A DNA stretch of 64,000 nucleotides, from the NCBI GenBank assembly GCA_937995825.1, contig CALKJO010000009.1:434001-498000 (forward strand), given 5' to 3'. The DNA is from an uncultured Anaerolineae bacterium. Its GTDB lineage: Bacteria > Chloroflexota > Anaerolineae > Aggregatilineales > Phototrophicaceae. Of this stretch, positions 59,004 to 64,000 are shown one piece after another. The stretch's first letter is position 1, and every line of letters starts with the position of its first letter. The notes under the pieces were generated by a model that had not been told where the DNA came from, did no database searches, and saw nothing but the letters and a program-made list of their open reading frames with translations. A program made the position numbers and the translations under genes.

Positions 59004-60287
59004 TTACATCGTCCGATTCAGGCAGGATTGGATGTTGTCGTTGGCGAAGGTGAAGGCATCCTCAACCGACATCATGCCCAGGATCGCTGCTTCAAGCGCG
59101 TCCTTGATCTCCTGATTGATCTGACCGGCGTACAAGCTACCGCACTGTCCAGGGAAGTAAGTCGGCAGGATGCCATTCTCGCCGTTTTCGATGAACGCGG
59201 TGATGTTTTCTGGCGGCGGAGCGAGATTGACGACTGCCGGGTCTTCACGCAGGGAACGCAGCAGCGGCGTGCCGGCGTAATTTGACGCAATCGCCAACTG
59301 CGCTTCCGCCGATGCCAGATGCTTTACGAAATCCCAAGCGACTTGCAAATTCTGCGCATTGCTCGACACGGCAAAGCCATACGTCCCCATACCGGTGAAC
59401 TTGCCCCGAGGATGGCTCGGAACCACCTGCAAATCCCACTCGAACGGCTGCGGATCGAGCGCGCGCAGTACCGACATGTAGCCGGGGATGAAGAACGCTG
59501 TCGCGCACTGCCCGACGACGAAGCAGTTGCCGCCTGCATCAAAGTCCAGCGGCTGAGCGATGTCATGCGTGACCCACAGATCGACATAGGCTTGCAGCCC
59601 CGCCAGCGTCTCCGGCGAATTCAGCGTAACAGTGCGCCCATCTTCCGCCAGCAGCGAGCCGCCGTAGCCTTCGATGAACGGCACAACCCATGCCCACCAA
59701 TCAAACGTTGGCACACCGCCGCCATTGGCAAAGCAGTAGTTACCCAGCGTTTCGCGGATGATGCGGCAGGCAGCGATGTAATCATCCCACGTCCAGTCCG
59801 CTTCTGGCAGCGGCGCGCCCGCCGCCTCGAACATCGTCTTGTTGTAGTACATCGTTACCACATCATACGACGACGGGATCATGTACAGCCCTTCGCCGTT
59901 GATCCGGCTCAGACCGAGCAGATTGTCATAAATGTCGCTGAGATCGAACTCCGGATCAGCGTCCGCCAGCGGCTGCATATCGGCAACAATGCCATTCTGG
60001 ACAAACGGCACGACGAACAAGTCCGCCAAGAAGATCACATCCGGCAGCGTCCCCGCCGCGACCTGCGTAGCGTAGTTCGCCGCCAAATCGCCAGCGATGT
60101 ACTCCACCTGCACCTCGATATTCGGGTAGATGCTGCGGAAATGCTCAACCAGCATGTCATTAACGCGGTTGACCGCCGGGTCATTGACTGTGCCAAAACG
60201 AATAACAGTGGGTAAGTCTTGGGCGGCGGCAAATCCCACACTCAACACTGAGATCAGCGCCACGAGCAGAAGTAGTTTTTTTAACAT
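59004..60287 (-). CDS. Sugar ABC transporter substrate-binding protein
   Basis: A 427-residue exported type II solute-binding protein (SBP_bac_1). The signal peptide is residues 1-23 (KKLLLLVALISVLSVGFAAA). The WTWDDYIAACRII and AWDFVKHLASAEAQLAIASN blocks are typical of CUT1 sugar transporters. It is first in the long minus-strand operon, behind an AT-rich divergent control region shared with the GntR regulator. Ligand unknown; family members bind oligosaccharides, sugar acids or polyols. Confidence 0.92.
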   Translation of the reverse strand: MLKKLLLLVALISVLSVGFAAAQDLPTVIRFGTVNDPAVNRVNDMLVEHFRSIYPNIEVQVEYIAGDLAANYATQVAAGTLPDVIFLADLFVVPFVQNGIVADMQPLADADPEFDLSDIYDNLLGLSRINGEGLYMIPSSYDVVTMYYNKTMFEAAGAPLPEADWTWDDYIAACRIIRETLGNYCFANGGGVPTFDWWAWVVPFIEGYGGSLLAEDGRTVTLNSPETLAGLQAYVDLWVTHDIAQPLDFDAGGNCFVVGQCATAFFIPGYMSVLRALDPQPFEWDLQVVPSHPRGKFTGMGTYGFAVSSNAQNLQVAWDFVKHLASAEAQLAIASNYAGTPLLRSLREDPAVVNLAPPPENITAFIENGENGILPTYFPGQCGSLYAGQINQEIKDALEAAILGMMSVEDAFTFANDNIQSCLNRTM

Positions 60288-60306
60288 AGCATTCTCTCCA
60301 AACTTG

Positions 60307-60367
60307 CCTAGTTCTAGGAGCTATGATAAAACATAAATTATAATTGATCAACTGATTCGTTAGTTGA
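60307..60367. promoter_or_regulatory. Divergent control region with candidate GntR operators
   Basis: Overlapping TATAAT boxes read on both strands (plus 60339-60344, minus 60342-60337). Around them lie CCTAG-TT-CTAGG (60307-60318), TTGATCAA (60344-60351) and TCAACT-N8-AGTTGA (60348-60367), all perfect inverted repeats. The -35 boxes are weak on both sides, fitting regulated promoters. The adjacent GntR protein is the natural candidate to bind here. Confidence 0.5.
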
Positions 60368-60392
60368 ATACGGGTATAGAGGACTCGCGCCC

Positions 60393-61070
60393 ATGCTCCA
60401 GCCGCTCGCCCCGATTGAAGACAGCCGTAAAACGCTGTCTGCACAAGTTCACGAACGCATCCGCGACGCCATCCTCAAGCGTCTGCTTAAGCCCGGCGCG
60501 CGCATCGATCAGAATCAGCTCGCCGATAATCTCGGTGTCTCGATTGTCCCTGTCCGTGAAGCGCTCAAACGGCTTGAGGTCGAAGGGTTAGTCTCGATTG
60601 TGCCAAGGCGCGGCGCGTTCGTCACTGAAATTTCGCTTTCGCACCTGGATGATCTGTATTACGCGCGCGCGCTGATCGAAGGCGAAGCCGTCCTTCAGGC
60701 GGTCTCTAAGCTGCGCGACGAGGATTTCACGGTCATGAGCGCGATGATCGCGCAGATGCAGGCGATGACCGATGCGAACGATGTCTCCGGCTATATCACC
60801 CTCAATCGCAAATTTCACACTCATATCTACGCGGCGCTGAACAATCAGCACCTGATGCAGATCATTCAGAATCTGCTCGACCGCAGCGAGCTGTATCGCT
60901 ATCGCTACATGTACACCACCCGCAATGTCGCCGTCGTCCATCAGGAACACCGCGCCATTCTCGAAGCCTGCATTCGCCGCGATCCGGCTGCCGCGCGCGA
61001 TGCCGCCATTCAGCACATTCAACACGCGCAGCGCGCCATTCACGAATACGTCGAGAGCGATCAGGGCTGA
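60393..61070 (+). CDS. GntR family regulator, FadR/FCD type
   Basis: A 225-residue regulator. The N-terminal winged helix (about residues 15-75) has LKPGARIDQNQLADNLGVS-type spacing and VREALKRLEVEGLV. The C-terminal FCD domain is all-helical and keeps the metal-binding pattern, with His residues in FHTHIY, EHRAIL and IQHIQHAQ. FCD members sense sugar acids or other organic acids. AGAGGA lies 11 bases before ATG 60393. Divergent from the sugar operon and followed by an SDR, it is likely their local regulator. Confidence 0.9.
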   Translation: MLQPLAPIEDSRKTLSAQVHERIRDAILKRLLKPGARIDQNQLADNLGVSIVPVREALKRLEVEGLVSIVPRRGAFVTEISLSHLDDLYYARALIEGEAVLQAVSKLRDEDFTVMSAMIAQMQAMTDANDVSGYITLNRKFHTHIYAALNNQHLMQIIQNLLDRSELYRYRYMYTTRNVAVVHQEHRAILEACIRRDPAAARDAAIQHIQHAQRAIHEYVESDQG

Positions 61071-61075
61071 TTCGG

Positions 61076-61102
61076 TTGACATCTGCCCTTTTTGAGTACA
61101 AT
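61076..61102 (+). promoter_or_regulatory. Putative promoter of the SDR gene
   Basis: A consensus TTGACA at 61076-61081 and TACAAT at 61097-61102 are separated by only 15 bases, a short spacer. They lie about 40 bases before the SDR start, after the gntR stop. Confidence 0.4.
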
Positions 61103-61143
61103 ATCCCGAGTTCATCTTTACACGCAGCTCAAGGGAGCGGTGA

Positions 61144-61938
61144 GTGAAGCGCTTTCAGGATAAGATCGTCATGGTCACGGGCGCAGCGTCCGGCATCGGC
61201 GCGGCGGCGGCGCAAGCGTTCGCGGATGAGGGGGCGCGGGTCGCCCTGCTCGATATTTCAGTGGAGGGGCTGAACGCTCAGCGCGCGGGCATTCAGGCGG
61301 CGCACCCAAGCGCCGACCTGCTCGCCATCTCGACCGATATCGCCGCGCCGGAGCAGATCGGCGCCGCCGTCGATCAGATCGTCGCCCGCTGGGGGCGGAT
61401 CGATGTTGTGTTTGCCAATGCTGGTATCAACGGCGTCTGGGCGCCGATTGAAGCGATCACGCCTGCGGACTGGGATCGCATCATCGACATTAATCTCAAA
61501 GGGACATTCTTCACAATCAAATACGCCGTCCCCCACATGAAAACGAGCGGCGGCGCGATTGTGATCACGTCTTCCATCAACGGGTCGCACATCTTCAGCA
61601 ACAGCGGTTCGAGCGTGTATTCGGTGTCCAAAGGCGGACAAGTGATCCTAGCGAAGATGCTCGCGCTCGAACTCGCGCCGCATCAAATCCGCGTCAATGC
61701 GATCTGCCCCGGCGCGGTCAAGACCAATATCGCCAGAAACACCGAGGATCGCGGCTGGCGCAGCGTACGCGATCCCCACGCCGTGCCAGCGGGCTACGTC
61801 CCGCTGCATCGCGGCGAAATCCCCGCCGATCCCGCCGAGATCGCGCAGGTGGTGCTGTTTCTGGCTTCCGACGCCGCCAGCCATATCACCGGCACAGACA
61901 CGGTGATCGACGGCGGTCAGTCGCTCTTGCAGGGCTGA
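61144..61938 (+). CDS. Short-chain dehydrogenase
   Basis: A 264-residue classical SDR with TGAASGIG (about residues 13-20), NAGIN, and the triad in ITSSINGSHIFSNSGSSVYSVSK. The C-terminal GTDTVIDGGQSL is typical. The start is GTG with a GGGAG ribosome site. Next to a mannonate-dehydratase-like gene it could act as a hexuronate (fructuronate-type) reductase or a sugar-acid dehydrogenase; this is inference. It is convergent with the dehydratase gene at a distance of 6 bases. Confidence 0.87.
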   Translation: MKRFQDKIVMVTGAASGIGAAAAQAFADEGARVALLDISVEGLNAQRAGIQAAHPSADLLAISTDIAAPEQIGAAVDQIVARWGRIDVVFANAGINGVWAPIEAITPADWDRIIDINLKGTFFTIKYAVPHMKTSGGAIVITSSINGSHIFSNSGSSVYSVSKGGQVILAKMLALELAPHQIRVNAICPGAVKTNIARNTEDRGWRSVRDPHAVPAGYVPLHRGEIPADPAEIAQVVLFLASDAASHITGTDTVIDGGQSLLQG

Positions 61939-61944
61939 GTCAAG

Positions 61945-63168
61945 CTACCAGTCGCCGACGCTGCCATCCACGCGCCGCACGACCGGCAGATAGGCGCGCT
62001 TGTACGGGTATGTCGCCGCCAGCGCCTCATTCACGTCCGTCCCCAGTCCCGGCGCGTCGGTCACATTCAGATAGCCGTCGGCGAAGGTCGGCGCGCCGGG
62101 CATGACTTCCTGCGCCACCTCCGGGAAGAACACCATCTCCTGAATCCCGAAGTTGGCGATGGACAGATCGACATGGACATTCGCCGCGTGCGTCATCGGC
62201 GCAATGTCGCCCGGTCCGTGCCAGGCGGTTTGCACATAGAAGCTCTCAGCGATGGCGGCGATCTTGCGCGCCTCGCTGATCCCGCCGATATGACCCAGAT
62301 CGCAGCGGATGAAGTCGATCAACTGCTCGGTGATCAGCGGCAGCCCGTCCCAACGGGTGTGAAACAGTTCGCCCATCGCAATCGGGATGGTCGTATGCTG
62401 GCGGATCAGGCGGAAACTTTCTTTATTTTCCGGGCGAATCGGGTCTTCCAGGAAGAACAGATGGTACGCTTCAAGTTCTTTCGCCAGCCGCGCCGCCTGA
62501 ATCGGCGTCAGCCGTTCATGGACATCGTGCAGCAGCTCGATCTCATCGCCCAACGCCACGCGCAAATGCTCGACCAGTTTGGGGATGACGCGCAGATATG
62601 GCGACGGCTCAAAGCGCTCCACCAGCGGCAGCGCCTCCATATCGAACGAGGAATAGCGCTCCGCCGGCTGATTGCTCACGCCATACGTCCCGCTCATTCC
62701 CGGCACAAGCACCTGCACGCGGATCGCTTTGAATCCGCGCGCCATCGCTGCGCGCACGCTGTCCTCGACTTCAGCGAAGTCGCGCCCGCTGCAGTGCGTG
62801 TATGCCAGCGCGCCATCCCGTGTCCGACCGCCGAGCAGGGAGTAAACCGGCATCCCAGCGCGTTTGCCCTTGATGTCCCAGAGCGCCAGATCGACTCCTG
62901 CCAGCGCCGTCATCAGGACGGGTCCGCCGCGCCAGTATGTGCCGCGATAGATCATCTGCCAGAGGTCTTCGATGCGGTCGGGGTCGCGCCCGATCAGCAG
63001 CGGCGCGATATGCTGCTCCAGCGCCGCCGCCACCGCCAGCTCGCGCCCGTTCAGTGTTGCATCCCCCCACCCGTAAACGCCCGGATCGCTGGTCTCGATC
63101 TTGACCAGCACATAGTTGCGATCCGGACACGTCACCAGCACCTTCACATTGGTAATGGTCAGCGCCAT
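61945..63168 (-). CDS. manD: Enolase-superfamily D-mannonate dehydratase-like protein
   Basis: A 407-residue enolase-superfamily enzyme very like the ManD branch. Features are metal-ligand Asp and catalytic His in LLHDVHERLTPIQAARL, Glu in FFLEDPIRPEN, Glu in IPIAMGELFHT, His in WHGPGDIAP, and the family ending PYKRAYLPVVRR-DGS-DW. ManD converts D-mannonate to 2-keto-3-deoxy-D-gluconate, though some members prefer D-gluconate or have low activity. ATG 63168 has GGAG nine bases upstream, inside the end of the previous gene. Confidence 0.85.
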   Translation of the reverse strand: MALTITNVKVLVTCPDRNYVLVKIETSDPGVYGWGDATLNGRELAVAAALEQHIAPLLIGRDPDRIEDLWQMIYRGTYWRGGPVLMTALAGVDLALWDIKGKRAGMPVYSLLGGRTRDGALAYTHCSGRDFAEVEDSVRAAMARGFKAIRVQVLVPGMSGTYGVSNQPAERYSSFDMEALPLVERFEPSPYLRVIPKLVEHLRVALGDEIELLHDVHERLTPIQAARLAKELEAYHLFFLEDPIRPENKESFRLIRQHTTIPIAMGELFHTRWDGLPLITEQLIDFIRCDLGHIGGISEARKIAAIAESFYVQTAWHGPGDIAPMTHAANVHVDLSIANFGIQEMVFFPEVAQEVMPGAPTFADGYLNVTDAPGLGTDVNEALAATYPYKRAYLPVVRRVDGSVGDW

Positions 63169-63173
63169 TTTTG

Positions 63174-64000
63174 TCAGCTCCACAGCCGGTCATGCGACCG
63201 CTCGGTATTCCAGGAGTCGGTCGGATCGAAGAAGAGCGGATCGCGCGCATCGAGAAACTCGCGCCAGACTTCGAGATTGAGATCGGTAAAGCCCAGCCCC
63301 GGCGTCTCCGGAACGGCGATATACCCATCCTGGATCAGCGGATTAGGCAGCCCGCTGATCAGATCGTTCCAGCGCGGCAGATCGACCGAGTGATTTTCCA
63401 GCGCCAGGAAATTCTCGGTCGCCGCCGCGATGTGCGCCGCTGCCAGCGCCGCAATCGGCGATCCCGCCATATGCAGCGCCATTGCGATCCCGTGTTCCTG
63501 CGCGTAATCGCCGATCCGTTTGGTCTCCAAAATGCCGCCGGAGGTCGCCGGATCGGGATGGATGATCGCCACACCACGCGCCTCGATCAGCGGCTTAAAG
63601 TTCTCTTTGAGGTAAATGTCCTCGCCCGTGCAGATCGGCGTCGTCACCGACTGCGACAGCCGGACATACTGATCCGTGAACTGCCAGGGGATCATGTCCT
63701 CATACCATGCCAGCGTGAACTGATCCAGTTCGCGTCCCAGCCGGATGCACGATTCCAGATTGAGATGCCCGAAATGATCCGCCGCCAGCGGGACTTCATA
63801 CCCGATGATGTCGCGCACCGTGCCGACATACTCCACCAGCAGATCGATGCCCTTCTTCGTCAGTTGAATGCCGGTGAAGGGATGCATGATCTCGCGCGTC
63901 TCGATCATGCCGGGCGGCGCGCTGATCGTGCCGGGGATATGCGCGACCAGATCGATCCCCACGTCGAACTTGAGGAATTTGAATCCCCGCTCCATCCGCG
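63174..64000 (-). CDS. Mandelate racemase/muconate lactonizing enzyme-like protein (5' end outside window)
   Basis: The last 275 or so residues of an enolase-superfamily protein; the frame is open to the right edge. Visible features are the KxxK-type strand FKFLKFDVG, metal ligands Asp in LAADHFGH, Glu in WYEDMIPW and Glu/Asp in TGEDIY, and His in ALHMAGSP. It probably dehydrates or racemises a sugar acid. Its stop is 5 bases from the ManD-like start, so both enzymes are made together. It is distinct in sequence from its neighbour, not a recent copy. Confidence 0.82.
   Translation of the reverse strand, partial: RMERGFKFLKFDVGIDLVAHIPGTISAPPGMIETREIMHPFTGIQLTKKGIDLLVEYVGTVRDIIGYEVPLAADHFGHLNLESCIRLGRELDQFTLAWYEDMIPWQFTDQYVRLSQSVTTPICTGEDIYLKENFKPLIEARGVAIIHPDPATSGGILETKRIGDYAQEHGIAMALHMAGSPIAALAAAHIAAATENFLALENHSVDLPRWNDLISGLPNPLIQDGYIAVPETPGLGFTDLNLEVWREFLDARDPLFFDPTDSWNTERSHDRLWS

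Noticed and set aside
48925..61938. The SDR genes and three TIM-barrel genes as recent tandem duplications
   Set aside because: Their motif surroundings and lengths differ clearly, so they look like separately recruited family members.
1..64000. tRNA, rRNA, CRISPR, insertion sequence or prophage
   Set aside because: No spacer is long enough or structured enough for these, and no transposase, integrase or repeat array was seen.

Overview
The window is GC-rich bacterial DNA, packed almost wall to wall with genes. Many start and stop codons overlap by 1-4 bases, there is no stretch over about 130 bases without a gene, and I found no rRNA, tRNA, CRISPR array, insertion sequence or phage gene. 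The gene content suggests a member of Chloroflexota, probably an Anaerolineae-like lineage: a Thr/Pro-rich LysM surface protein, one shape and division locus combining mreBCD, minCDE and rodA, many sugar and amino-acid ABC importers, and sugar-acid dehydrogenase clusters. This placement is inference from content, not a computed phylogeny.

Layout. (1) 1-6253: LysM protein (cut by the left edge), NUDIX hydrolase, ribosomal protein L19, a peptidase C26 amidotransferase, a Schlafen-type AlbA/HTH protein with a small membrane protein, and a radical SAM enzyme coupled to an unknown membrane protein. (2) 6351-17111: cell shape and division locus mreB-mreC-mreD-PBP2-unknown membrane protein, then minC-minD-minE, then rodA-gltX. 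(3) 17137-20134: a three-gene ABC importer of the TrpXYZ-like type (permease, ATPase, lipoprotein-like binding protein), closed by a clear hairpin. (4) 20179-31100: surface glycan genes (three GT4 glycosyltransferases, methyltransferase, AsnB, polytopic GT-C-like protein, Gfo/Idh/MocA dehydrogenase, DegT aminotransferase) plus a class I aminotransferase; then an HpcH/HpaI aldolase.

(5) 31939-47103: the most distinctive region. It holds a fused FAD monooxygenase/old-yellow-enzyme protein, an aryl-CoA ligase, acyl-CoA dehydrogenase, enoyl-CoA hydratase, 3-hydroxyacyl-CoA dehydrogenase, SDR, alpha/beta hydrolase, MarR regulator, complete LIV-type importer, RidA and a formamidase-like hydrolase. 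Together these look like an aerobic CoA-thioester route for anthranilate (2-aminobenzoate) or a close relative, of the kind known from Aromatoleum (Azoarcus) evansii, with a private importer and an apparent MarR operator lying over the promoter of the oxygenase operon.

(6) 47037-64000: a second catabolic region. A run of fourteen minus-strand genes (60287 down to 47037) encodes a sugar-type binding protein and two permeases without an ATPase, a bicupin, three TIM-barrel isomerase/epimerase-like proteins, two SDRs, a Gfo/Idh/MocA dehydrogenase, a 2-hydroxyacid dehydrogenase, a luciferase-like flavoprotein, an UlaG-like metallohydrolase and a D-threonine-aldolase-like PLP enzyme. Facing it are a FadR-type GntR regulator with an SDR, and two enolase-superfamily dehydratases, one very like D-mannonate dehydratase (the other is cut by the right edge). 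No sugar kinase is present, so a non-phosphorylating oxidative route for a sugar acid or unusual sugar is the simplest reading.
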